From assembly GCA_017538895.1 (NCBI GenBank), contig JAFYHY010000009.1:1-39973 (forward strand): a DNA stretch of 39,973 nucleotides, given 5' to 3'. Positions 16,636 to 23,986 of the stretch are shown piece after piece. The notes below the pieces were generated by a model that was not told the origin of the DNA, did not search any database, and saw only the letters and a program-made list of their open reading frames with translations. Within the stretch, counting starts at the first letter, position 1. The number at the start of each line of letters is the position of its first letter. This DNA is from Aeriscardovia sp. (GTDB lineage Bacteria > Actinomycetota > Actinomycetes > Actinomycetales > Bifidobacteriaceae). Made by a program: the position numbers and the translations under genes.

Positions 16636-17112
16636 TTATTTACGAAGCATGCGTAAAGCTTTGAGACGTTCATCTTTTTCAAGACGATCAATATAAATGT
16701 GTCCGTCTAAGTGATCGCATTCATGCTGAATCATACGTCCTTTGAGTCCACTACCCTCAAGGATGATTTTCTTTCCTGATAAATCGATACCTTCAGCACG
16801 AGCATAATCAGCGCGACGGGTCTTATACCATAATCCAGGTAACGATAAGCATCCCTCTTCCCCATATTGAGTGCCACGCAGTTCAACGATATGAGGATTA
16901 ATAATGTACCCTAGTTCATGACCAACGTTGTAGGAGAAAATACGGAGGTTGATGCCAATCTGGTTGGCCGATAATCCTGCACGTCCTGGATCATCTACTG
17001 TTTCAACAAGATCATGTACTAATTGTTCAATAGCTGGCGTAATTTCTTTCACTTCATCACATGGTGTACGCAGTACCGGGTCCGGGACTACTCGAATAGT
17101 TCGAATTGCCAT
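16636..17112 (-). CDS. def: Peptide deformylase
   Basis: Removes the formyl group from nascent N-terminal Met. All three catalytic motifs are present: AGLSANQIG at 45-53 (motif 1, with Ser for the usual Ala), EEGCLS at 85-90 with the metal-binding Cys, and HECDH at 130-134 with two metal-binding His and the catalytic Glu. The 158-residue length is at the short end of the family. It is a single gene between the rpsB leader and divergent tRNA-Asn. Confidence 0.95.
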   Translation of the reverse strand: MAIRTIRVVPDPVLRTPCDEVKEITPAIEQLVHDLVETVDDPGRAGLSANQIGINLRIFSYNVGHELGYIINPHIVELRGTQYGEEGCLSLPGLWYKTRRADYARAEGIDLSGKKIILEGSGLKGRMIQHECDHLDGHIYIDRLEKDERLKALRMLRK

Positions 17113-17179
17113 AATCGTTCTTTCTCTAGTGCTAATAAGTCGTTATTCCAATTCTATCGTGAATTGCGACACGCCAGGT

Positions 17180-17207
17180 TTGCATTCCTGAGAATCTGAT
17201 ATATATT
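17180..17207 (+). promoter_or_regulatory. Likely promoter of tRNA-Asn
   Basis: TTGCAT (17180-17185) and TATATT (17202-17207) are separated by 16 bases. The expected start of transcription lies about 20 bases before the mature tRNA. Position and spacing fit a stable-RNA promoter. Confidence 0.45.
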
Positions 17208-17234
17208 TGTATATGTCATTACGACATGACGCAT

Positions 17235-17310
17235 TCCCGCGTAGCTCAGTTGGCAGAGCGTTCGACTGTTAATCGAAAAGTCGCCGGTTCAAGTCCAGCC
17301 GCGGGAGCCA
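17235..17310 (+). tRNA. tRNA-Asn (GTT)
   Basis: A complete 76-base cloverleaf. The acceptor stem TCCCGCG pairs with CGCGGGA, the D arm is GCTC/GAGC, the anticodon stem TTCGA/TCGAA holds loop CTGTTAA with anticodon GTT, and the T arm is GCCGG/CCAGC with one wobble around TTCAAGT. The discriminator G and the CCA end are encoded. It is a single tRNA, not part of a cluster, followed directly by a terminator. Confidence 0.97.
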
Positions 17311-17312
17311 TT

Positions 17313-17338
17313 AAAAAGACCGAAAGGTCTTTTTTTTT
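17313..17338 (+). terminator. Rho-independent terminator of tRNA-Asn
   Basis: AAAAAGACC and GGTCTTTTT pair around a GAAA tetraloop (stem 17313-17321 / 17326-17334), with the T run continuing to 17338. It starts two bases after the CCA end. Confidence 0.92.
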
Positions 17339-17495
17339 ACCCTTTTTCAGGTTCACTATCCTCCATCACCTCTCATCAGTATCATCATTCCCCATTCGTC
17401 GCTAAACAATCACTGATTTCTTAAACATACCATTATTTTTCTACGACAACGTAACTTATTATTGTAATAATGAGTAAAAATATTCTGGAGGGAAA

Positions 17496-19307
17496 ATGAA
17501 ATCAGAGAGTAGTACTCCACCTACGTATACAACGTTGCCAGCAGAAAACCTTTTCCTCATGCTCAAAGAACGAGTTGAACGAACACCAGACGACCAGTTA
17601 ATCAAATTCCGCAACCAAGACGGTAAATGGGATAGTTATACCGCTACCCAATTCTTTGAATTGATCCAAAATATCGGCAAAGGATTATTAGCATACGGCA
17701 TTCAAAAGAATGACAAAATCGCTATCCTCAGCAATACCCGTTGGGAATGGACAGCATTAGATTTCGCTGCATTAAGTATCGGTGCAGTCATCGTCCCAAT
17801 CTATCAGACAGATTCATCCAACCAAGTAACTGAACTCTTACAAGCAGCAGAAGTCAAACTCCTCTTCGCTGAAGATGAACAACAAGCTGACAAAGTAGTC
17901 AACCGCTTATCTGAAATCCCATCCCTACAAGATGTGTATATCATCGACGATAAAGCTTTAGACATCTTCATCGAATTAGGCAAACACGTAACCGACGGCG
18001 CCTACATGGAACGCGTACAGTCAATACAACCTGATGATTTAGCCACCATCGTGTACACCTCCGGATCAACAGGAGCCCCTAAAGGCGTCGAAATTACCCA
18101 CTACAACTTCTGCTCTATTATTTACAATGGACGTGATTGCATGCCAGCAATCTCTTACGCGAAAAATGGATGCTACCTCTGCTTCCTTCCACTCGCACAC
18201 GTCTTCGCCCGCTACATGCAATACTTCACCATTGCCGGTGAAATGTCATTGGCAATCACCAAAAATATGAAGATGCTTTTGAACGATCTTAAAGAAGTAC
18301 GACCAACCCTCTTACTCGGCGTCCCACGTGTCTTCGAAAAGATCTTCAACGCAGCTTCTCAAAAAGCTGGCATGGGCATGGCCGGACGTATCTTCCACCG
18401 TTCTGTTGTCACAGCACGAGAATGGTCCAAAGCACAACAAAGCGGACACATCCCATTCTATTTATCCCTCAAGCGCTCGCTCTATAAGAAGCTTGTCTAT
18501 CAACAAATTATTGATGTTCTTGGTGGTCGTGTCAATTCCATCGTGTCTGGTGGCGCACCAATCGATTCTGAATTAGCTGATTTCTTTAACGGTATCGGTC
18601 TTCCACTCCTTGAAGGATATGGAATGACTGAATCCTGCGCTCCTGCTGCTGTGAACCCGTCTTTCGATTACAAGATTGGTAGCGTTGGTAAACCATTAGG
18701 TGGTGTTACCTTCGCTATTGCCGACGATGACGAATTACTGATTAAGGGACCAAACGTTTGCAAAGGCTACCATAATAATCCAGAATTAACTGCTGAAGTG
18801 ATTACTGATGGATGGTTACATACCGGTGATCTCGGACGAATTGATGAGGATGGGTATATTTATATTACTGGACGTAAGAAAGATCTTCTGATTACTGCTG
18901 GTGGTAAAAATGTCTCTCCTGCCCCATTAGAGTCTTCTATTATGACATGCCCTATCGTTGACCAATGCTTAGTCATTGGTGATCGTAAACCATTTATTTC
19001 CGCATTAATTACTCTTGATCTTGAAGAAGTGAATAAATGGTTAGCGATGCATAATGAGGATACTGTTAATTCACTTGCAGAAGCTGCTCAGAATCCACTT
19101 CTCTATGATGAAGTTGATAAAGCAGTCAAGCGTGCTAATTCTTTTGTTTCTCGTGCAGAATCAATTCGTAAGTTTGTTATTTTGGATAGCAGGTTTACTG
19201 AGGAAAATGGGATGTTAACACCATCGTTAAAGACGAAGCGTGCTGTTATTACTGAGCATTTTAAATCATTAATTAATGATTCTATTTACTCAACAGTTAA
19301 TAAGTAA
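17496..19307 (+). CDS. Long-chain fatty-acid-CoA ligase (AMP-forming)
   Basis: An acyl-adenylate-forming enzyme of 603 residues that activates fatty acids to acyl-CoA. The P-loop-like motif TIVYTSGSTGAPKG lies at 184-197, followed by EGYGMTES, HTGDLGRIDEDG and the ITGRKKDLLITAGGKN hinge and catalytic-Lys region near 450-470. The architecture matches FadD/FAA-type long-chain ligases. GGAGGG precedes the ATG by four bases. It stands alone, is convergent with clpP2, and is followed by a very long terminator hairpin. Codons are C/A-leaning in the first half and mixed after about 18480. The substrate chain length cannot be read from sequence. Confidence 0.9.
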   Translation: MKSESSTPPTYTTLPAENLFLMLKERVERTPDDQLIKFRNQDGKWDSYTATQFFELIQNIGKGLLAYGIQKNDKIAILSNTRWEWTALDFAALSIGAVIVPIYQTDSSNQVTELLQAAEVKLLFAEDEQQADKVVNRLSEIPSLQDVYIIDDKALDIFIELGKHVTDGAYMERVQSIQPDDLATIVYTSGSTGAPKGVEITHYNFCSIIYNGRDCMPAISYAKNGCYLCFLPLAHVFARYMQYFTIAGEMSLAITKNMKMLLNDLKEVRPTLLLGVPRVFEKIFNAASQKAGMGMAGRIFHRSVVTAREWSKAQQSGHIPFYLSLKRSLYKKLVYQQIIDVLGGRVNSIVSGGAPIDSELADFFNGIGLPLLEGYGMTESCAPAAVNPSFDYKIGSVGKPLGGVTFAIADDDELLIKGPNVCKGYHNNPELTAEVITDGWLHTGDLGRIDEDGYIYITGRKKDLLITAGGKNVSPAPLESSIMTCPIVDQCLVIGDRKPFISALITLDLEEVNKWLAMHNEDTVNSLAEAAQNPLLYDEVDKAVKRANSFVSRAESIRKFVILDSRFTEENGMLTPSLKTKRAVITEHFKSLINDSIYSTVNK

Positions 19308-19324
19308 AGAATATTCTCTTTATT

Positions 19325-19375
19325 ATAAGGGGGTGTGGTCAACAGAATTGATTTCTGTTGACCACACCCCCTTAT
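19325..19375. terminator. Bidirectional terminator between acyl-CoA ligase and clpP2
   Basis: A perfect 23-bp stem (arms 19325-19347 and 19353-19375) has a 5-base loop and a G/C-rich core GGGGGTGTGG. It sits between two convergent genes, 17 bases after one stop and 19 before the other. U tracts are short on both sides; the stem itself is exceptionally stable. Confidence 0.85.
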
Positions 19376-19394
19376 TAAGTATTGAATAGCGAAA

Positions 19395-20054
19395 TTATTT
19401 ACGTGGCATCAGTACTTGGTCGACGATACCGTACTCTTTTGCTTCTTGAGCAGTTAAGATGGTATCAACTTCGATATCTTTACGGATTTTTTCTGCTGTT
19501 TGCCCGGTATGCTTTGCCATTGTAGTTTCTAACCATTCACGTAAGCGAAGCATTTCTCGTGCTTGTACTTCAATTTCATTTGCACGGCCGAAACTTTGTC
19601 CGATTGCTGGCTGATGAATAAGAACACGAGCGTTTGGAAGAATAAGACGTTTACCCTTGGTGCCTGCAGCAAGAATGATTGATGCTGCTGAGGCTGCTTG
19701 ACCAAGGCAGACAGTTTGAATGTCAGGTTTAACGTATTGCATCGTATCGTAGATAGCTGTCATTGCTGTCATGGATCCGCCAGGTGAATTCACGTAAATG
19801 GTGATATCACGGTTTGGATCTTGGCTTTCGAGAACAAGAAGTTGAGCCATGATATCATCGGCGCTAGTGTCATCGACCTGAACACCGAGGAAGATAATAC
19901 GATCTTCGAATAAACGTGAATAAGGGTCTTCTCGTTTGACACCGTATGGCATATGTTCCTCGAATTGAGGTAAGACATAACGGTTCATTGGATTAAATCC
20001 ATAGCCGCTCAAGTGCTGAGAACGAGCGATATATTGAGCTTCTTCAGAAACCAT
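19395..20054 (-). CDS. clpP2: ATP-dependent Clp protease proteolytic subunit 2
   Basis: One of two paralogous serine-protease subunits; actinobacteria assemble ClpP1 and ClpP2 into a mixed tetradecamer served by ClpX/ClpC. The 219-residue protein has the catalytic Ser122 in GQAASAAS, His147 in LIHQPAIG and the handle-region NSPGGS at 89-94. The N-terminal 40 residues form a longer extension than in ClpP1. It lies 32 bases downstream of clpP1, in the order tig, clpP1, clpP2. Confidence 0.95.
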   Translation of the reverse strand: MVSEEAQYIARSQHLSGYGFNPMNRYVLPQFEEHMPYGVKREDPYSRLFEDRIIFLGVQVDDTSADDIMAQLLVLESQDPNRDITIYVNSPGGSMTAMTAIYDTMQYVKPDIQTVCLGQAASAASIILAAGTKGKRLILPNARVLIHQPAIGQSFGRANEIEVQAREMLRLREWLETTMAKHTGQTAEKIRKDIEVDTILTAQEAKEYGIVDQVLMPRK

Positions 20055-20086
20055 TCTTTTCTCCTACTTAAGATATACGACGGTGC

Positions 20087-20668
20087 TCATGATAATAAAT
20101 GATCAACAAAGCCGTACTCTAAAGCTTCTTGTGCTGTAAACCAATGGTCATACGCGTTGTCACGATAAATTTCTTCAACGGTATGTCCTGTTTGTTGAGC
20201 TGTTAGCTCGGATAAGGTTTTTTTCATATCCATAATGAGTTCAGCATTAATACGCACATCGGTTTCTGTTCCACCGATACCACCAGCAGGCTGATGCATT
20301 AAAACACGTGCATGTTCAGTGATGTATCGTTTTCCAGGAGTTCCACTGGAGAGTAAGAATTGTCCCATGGAAGCAGCCATACCAACTGCAACAGTGGCGA
20401 CATCTGGCTTAATTAATTTCATGGTGTCATAAATAGCCATTCCAGCGGTGATGGATCCACCTGGAGAATTGATATACAACCATATATCTTTCTTTGGATC
20501 ATCTGCAGCAAGCATGAGCATTTCTGCGCAAATCTCATTTGCATTTTCATCTTTTACTTCGCTGCCAAGCCAGATAATACGATTCTTTAATAAGCGATCA
20601 TAAACGTGGCCCATTGATGTACCAGATGTACTACCTTCATCAAGAACAGGAGTGAAATCTGACTTCAT
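20087..20668 (-). CDS. clpP1: ATP-dependent Clp protease proteolytic subunit 1
   Basis: The partner of ClpP2 in the mixed ClpP1P2 peptidase. The 193-residue protein shows catalytic Ser100 in VGMAASMG, His125 in LMHQPAGG and NSPGGS at 67-72. I prefer the start at 20668 because GAGGA lies six bases ahead of it; the ATG two codons upstream is too close to that ribosome-binding site. A long hairpin separates it from tig, so clpP1-clpP2 may have their own promoter or be fed by readthrough. Confidence 0.95.
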   Translation of the reverse strand: MKSDFTPVLDEGSTSGTSMGHVYDRLLKNRIIWLGSEVKDENANEICAEMLMLAADDPKKDIWLYINSPGGSITAGMAIYDTMKLIKPDVATVAVGMAASMGQFLLSSGTPGKRYITEHARVLMHQPAGGIGGTETDVRINAELIMDMKKTLSELTAQQTGHTVEEIYRDNAYDHWFTAQEALEYGFVDHLLS

Positions 20669-20705
20669 GAACATTCCTCAATCCTAGAGAAAAACAACAG
20701 TATAT

Positions 20706-20768
20706 AGAAATACTTGCTAATAAACAACAATAATACCGTGACATCGTTGTCTATTAGCAAGTATTTCT
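20706..20768 (-). terminator. Terminator hairpin after tig
   Basis: A 23-bp stem (arms 20746-20768 and 20706-20728; one G-U pair on the minus strand) has a 17-base loop. It begins 15 bases after the tig stop. A short T-rich stretch (TTGTTTTTCT) follows on the minus strand some 10 bases later. Confidence 0.75.
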
Positions 20769-20783
20769 CTATGAGCGTTTTAA

Positions 20784-22148
20784 TTATTCTTCGACAGAAT
20801 CAGACTTCTGTGTGCTCTCCTTAGAAGACTTCGTGCTGCTCTTTGATTCTTCAGCTTCGTCCTCTTCTTCTACGCCTAAGAACTGAGTTAAATCAACTGG
20901 TTCACCATCAGCGTCAATGAACTTGGCGAGACGCATACCAGCAACCATACCCTTTTGACGTCCAACTTCAACAACTGCGGATTCGAACTGACCGTTCTTG
21001 ATAACAGCTTCAATGAACTGTGATGGATCAATACCGTACTGTTGTGCGACAGCTGTTAAGAAGTTAGAAATATCATTCTGGTTGACATCGATATCAAGGG
21101 TTTCAGTCAAAGTATCGAGGACCATCTGATCGCGGAGTTCCTTTTCAGCAGACTTCTTAGCAGAGTCCATTTCCTCTTCAGTAAGCTTGGACAGATCTGC
21201 CATACCACGCAAATGATTCTGAACAGTGGTTTCCAAAGCACCTGCTGGGACAGGAATATCAAGTCCTTCTTCCAAGCGGTCGATGAAAGCGTCACGTGCA
21301 TCATTTGCTTGACGTGCTGCTGCATCAAGTAAGGACTGCTTACGGATGGAATCCTTTAATTCGTCTAAGGTATCGAATTCAGAAGCTTCTTGTGCGAACT
21401 CATCGTTCAATTCTGGAAGCTCTTCTTGCTTTACGGAATTAACAGTAACTTTGATTTGTGCGGTTTCACCAGCATGCTCTCCACTTAACAATGGAGCGTC
21501 AAAGTTAGCGGTATCACCAGCAGACAAACCGATCAAAGCATCATCAAGACCAGCAAACATGCTTGCAGAACCAACTTCATAGCTCATGCCAGTCTGAGTA
21601 TCTTCAACTGTGCCATCAAGAGAAGCTTCAATATCAATGTTAACGAAATCACCTTGCTGAACTGGACGATCAACACCAGTCAAGGAACCAAAACGATGCT
21701 GAAGATCTTCAAGATGCTTTGCAATATCATCTTCAGTGACATCACTATTTGGAACGGAAATAGTAAGAGTAGCAGGATCTGGAAGAGTGAACTCTGGACG
21801 AACTTCTACTTCAGCCTTGAAACGAAGATTCTTGTCGCTGTTAGCAGATTCTGGCATATCGACAACATCAATGTTTGGTTGACCCATGGCGTGAAGCTTA
21901 CGCTTATCCATTGCCTTGGTGTAGAAGTTCGGAATAATTTCGTTCAAGGATTCGGAAACGATGCTTTCGAAACCGAAACGAGCGTCAATAACCTTAGCTG
22001 GAACGTGACCCTTGCGGAATCCTGGAATAGCAATTTGCTGTGCAATCTTATTGCGTTCCTTGTTTAAGAATGGGTTAATTTCGCTTCCATCAAGGGTAAT
22101 GGTTAATTGAATTTTAGTAGGTTCAAGTCTCTTGACAGCAGTTTTCAT
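20784..22148 (-). CDS. tig: Trigger factor
   Basis: Ribosome-associated chaperone with a peptidyl-prolyl isomerase domain. The 454-residue protein has the L23-docking signature GFRKGHVPAKV near residues 43-53, the FKBP-type domain starting around VDRPVQQGDFVNIDIEA (about 158-174), then the helical substrate-cradling C-terminal domain. The last 30 residues are an acidic Ser-rich tail common in actinobacterial trigger factors. It is followed by clpP1-clpP2 on the same strand, a classical chaperone-protease neighbourhood. Confidence 0.96.
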   Translation of the reverse strand: MKTAVKRLEPTKIQLTITLDGSEINPFLNKERNKIAQQIAIPGFRKGHVPAKVIDARFGFESIVSESLNEIIPNFYTKAMDKRKLHAMGQPNIDVVDMPESANSDKNLRFKAEVEVRPEFTLPDPATLTISVPNSDVTEDDIAKHLEDLQHRFGSLTGVDRPVQQGDFVNIDIEASLDGTVEDTQTGMSYEVGSASMFAGLDDALIGLSAGDTANFDAPLLSGEHAGETAQIKVTVNSVKQEELPELNDEFAQEASEFDTLDELKDSIRKQSLLDAAARQANDARDAFIDRLEEGLDIPVPAGALETTVQNHLRGMADLSKLTEEEMDSAKKSAEKELRDQMVLDTLTETLDIDVNQNDISNFLTAVAQQYGIDPSQFIEAVIKNGQFESAVVEVGRQKGMVAGMRLAKFIDADGEPVDLTQFLGVEEEDEAEESKSSTKSSKESTQKSDSVEE

Positions 22149-22191
22149 GTTTACTCCAATTCACTAACGAACATACTTCTCTACTCTAATG

Positions 22192-23463
22192 CTACTTTCC
22201 TATCATAACGCGTTTCAACGACTCAGTCACCAAACTACGCTGCCACTCTCGTACACCTTTATTAGAGAGATATTCATCAACATTTAATTCTGGTTGATCA
22301 AGCCAGAAATATTCGCGAAGAATTTTTGGCTGCAAAATTAAATCTGATGGTATATTATTCTGCTCTGCGATTTGGTTAATTGCTTGACGTCCAGCAAGAA
22401 GTTTCCGATATCTCTCTGGTTGATGTGTACTCCAATACTTCAAAGAATGTGGGACAGAAGACCCTTTTTTATATGGTTTTGCTGACACCGTTGGCAGATG
22501 TGATTCTGGTTCTGCCAAAGCGGATTTAATCGCATCTTTCCATACTTGCGGTTTAATCATACGTTGCAATGGTGCATACCGTTCAAACATTTTGTCTTGA
22601 ACAGGATCATTATGCATACGAACACGTTCAAACAATTCAGGAATATTAGCAAACTGTCGTGAATTATGTGGCTTTAACTGTGCTGCTTTAATAATCGTTG
22701 AATCCTGCAAAACCAAACTTGGTGACAAATTCAAATCTGCAGCAATCTGATCACGCGTCATCCATAAGCGTCGAACAATAGCGAGTGCTCTGCGGTCTGG
22801 TCCGAGTGTGGTGATGTGGGAGACGTGTCTCCATGGTTCTTTTTGTGGTGGTGTGGGTTGGAGTCCTTGGGTGAGTATGTGGGTGAATTCTTGGGTGATC
22901 CATTGGGTTTTGTGTTGTTGTGTGAGGAGTTTTTCCATTTTGTTTTTGAGTGGGATGAGGAGTTCGACGTCGAGGGCGGCGTAGTTGCGCCATGAGGCTG
23001 GGAGTGGTCGGTAGGACCAGTCGACGGTGGTGTATTCTTTGGCGAGTTCGATGCCGAGGAGGTTGTGGGTGCAGGTGGAGAGGCTGACGTGTTGGAGGTT
23101 GAGGAATCGTGCGGCGAATTCGGTGTCGAAGAGTGCGGGTGGTTTGATGTTGAGTGTGGTGAAGCTGGGGAGGTCTTGGCTGGCGTCGTGGAGGATCCAG
23201 GTGGTGTTGGGGATGTCGGTGGTGAGGTGTGAGAGGTCGATGTTGTTGTTGAGGAGTGCTGGGATGTCGAGGAGGTAGATGTTGGTGTTGGTGCGTTTGA
23301 GTTGTATGAGGTAGTTGTTGTGGGTGTATCGGTATCCACTGGCGCGTTCTGCGTCTGCTGCGATGGGGCCTTGTGCGTGTTTGAGTTCGTTGAGTGCGGT
23401 GTAGAAAGCTTCAGTGGTGTTGATAACTGATGGGATTCCGTTGTAGGGGTGTTCTAAGAGCAT
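22192..23463 (-). CDS. rnd: Ribonuclease D-like 3'-5' exonuclease with HRDC domain
   Basis: A 423-residue DEDD-family exonuclease, probably acting on the 3' ends of stable RNA. Exo motif I is DAE at 37-39, motif II HDASQDL at 92-98, and motif III YAALD at 161-165. An HRDC-like helical domain follows at about 220-300, and a C-terminal region after 330 is typical of actinobacterial homologues. The first half is encoded by codons ending almost only in A/C and is rich in Thr and Asn. Near 22780 codon use abruptly becomes ordinary. The start is at 23463. Confidence 0.9.
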   Translation of the reverse strand: MLLEHPYNGIPSVINTTEAFYTALNELKHAQGPIAADAERASGYRYTHNNYLIQLKRTNTNIYLLDIPALLNNNIDLSHLTTDIPNTTWILHDASQDLPSFTTLNIKPPALFDTEFAARFLNLQHVSLSTCTHNLLGIELAKEYTTVDWSYRPLPASWRNYAALDVELLIPLKNKMEKLLTQQHKTQWITQEFTHILTQGLQPTPPQKEPWRHVSHITTLGPDRRALAIVRRLWMTRDQIAADLNLSPSLVLQDSTIIKAAQLKPHNSRQFANIPELFERVRMHNDPVQDKMFERYAPLQRMIKPQVWKDAIKSALAEPESHLPTVSAKPYKKGSSVPHSLKYWSTHQPERYRKLLAGRQAINQIAEQNNIPSDLILQPKILREYFWLDQPELNVDEYLSNKGVREWQRSLVTESLKRVMIGK

Positions 23464-23494
23464 GAGGTCTTTCTTGTTATGGTGTTCTTTTTGG

Positions 23495-23569
23495 TTAGTG
23501 TTTTTTGAAAAAACGGACTATTGCGTGGATGATGGAATAGGCAATGAGTGTGTAGAGAATGAAGTACAT
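23495..23569 (-). CDS. Possible 24-residue hydrophobic membrane peptide
   Basis: A 25-codon frame reads MYFILYTLIAYSIIHAIVRF followed by FKKH: a single hydrophobic helix with a positively charged C-terminal end, the layout of a small membrane peptide. It lies 31 bases upstream of rnd and 24 bases downstream of the broken small gene, all on the minus strand. The ribosome-binding site is weak (GAAAGA). No family is recognised. With 24 residues in a base-polarised region the frame could be chance, although the hydrophobicity is continuous and the end is sharply basic. Confidence 0.4.
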   Translation of the reverse strand: MYFILYTLIAYSIIHAIVRFFKKH

Positions 23570-23593
23570 GAGTGTATTCTTTCGGTAGGTGTG

Positions 23594-23932
23594 TTAGTGG
23601 TGTGGGTGGTGGGTGTTATTGTTTGGGTGTGTTTTTAGAAGAGTGCAGATGGGATTGGGTCGTCTGGCTCTTCTAGTTGTTGTTGTGTTCTTGTTTTCTG
23701 TGGTGTAGAGGTCGTATTCGTTGCTGTTTTCTTCTTCGGTATGTTCGTTCCATTCTTCGGTGGCGAGTTTCCATTCGTCATTGCGGGTTGCGATATTGTT
23801 GATGGCGTTGGCGGCTTCTTCTTCGGTGTTGTATGGTCCGATGACGTCGAAGAGGTTAGAGATGCGGCCGTGTTCTACTTGTTTTGTTTTTGTGTTGAAA
23901 TACTATTTTTTCTTGTCTGTTGTGTTTTCCAT
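23594..23932 (-). pseudogene. Broken small SPOR-like protein gene with in-frame TAG
   Basis: A strong AAGGAG lies five bases before ATG 23932, but the frame stops at codon 10 (TAG, 23903-23905). The same frame then continues with YFNTKTKQVEHGRIS and GPYNTEEEAANAINNIATRN, then DEWK and TEEWNEHTEEE. The pattern K-Y-F-N-T-K-T-x-Q-V-E, then G-P-Y-x-T-x-E-E-A, resembles small actinobacterial SPOR-like proteins. Further on the frame ends near 23594, while the +1 frame ends at TAA with the more natural tail EEPDDPIPSALF, so a frameshift near 23725 is also possible. No alternative start follows the TAG. It is either a decaying gene, a sequence error, or stop-codon readthrough. The family assignment comes from memory of the motif and is tentative. 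Confidence 0.6.
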
Positions 23933-23986
23933 TAGTGCTCCTTGATGGGAGGGATAGTTTATGCCTGTAATTTTTTATTGTATCGA

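Larger units (their letters stand above)
22780..23950. other. Base-polarised island, top strand G+T-rich
   Basis: This runs from the middle of rnd through its start, the small peptide gene and the broken gene up to near 23950. Counted sample: 23161-23220 has 45 of 60 G or T. The left edge falls inside rnd near codon 230. It includes the spacers between the small genes, so it is not confined to one coding region. Confidence 0.8.
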
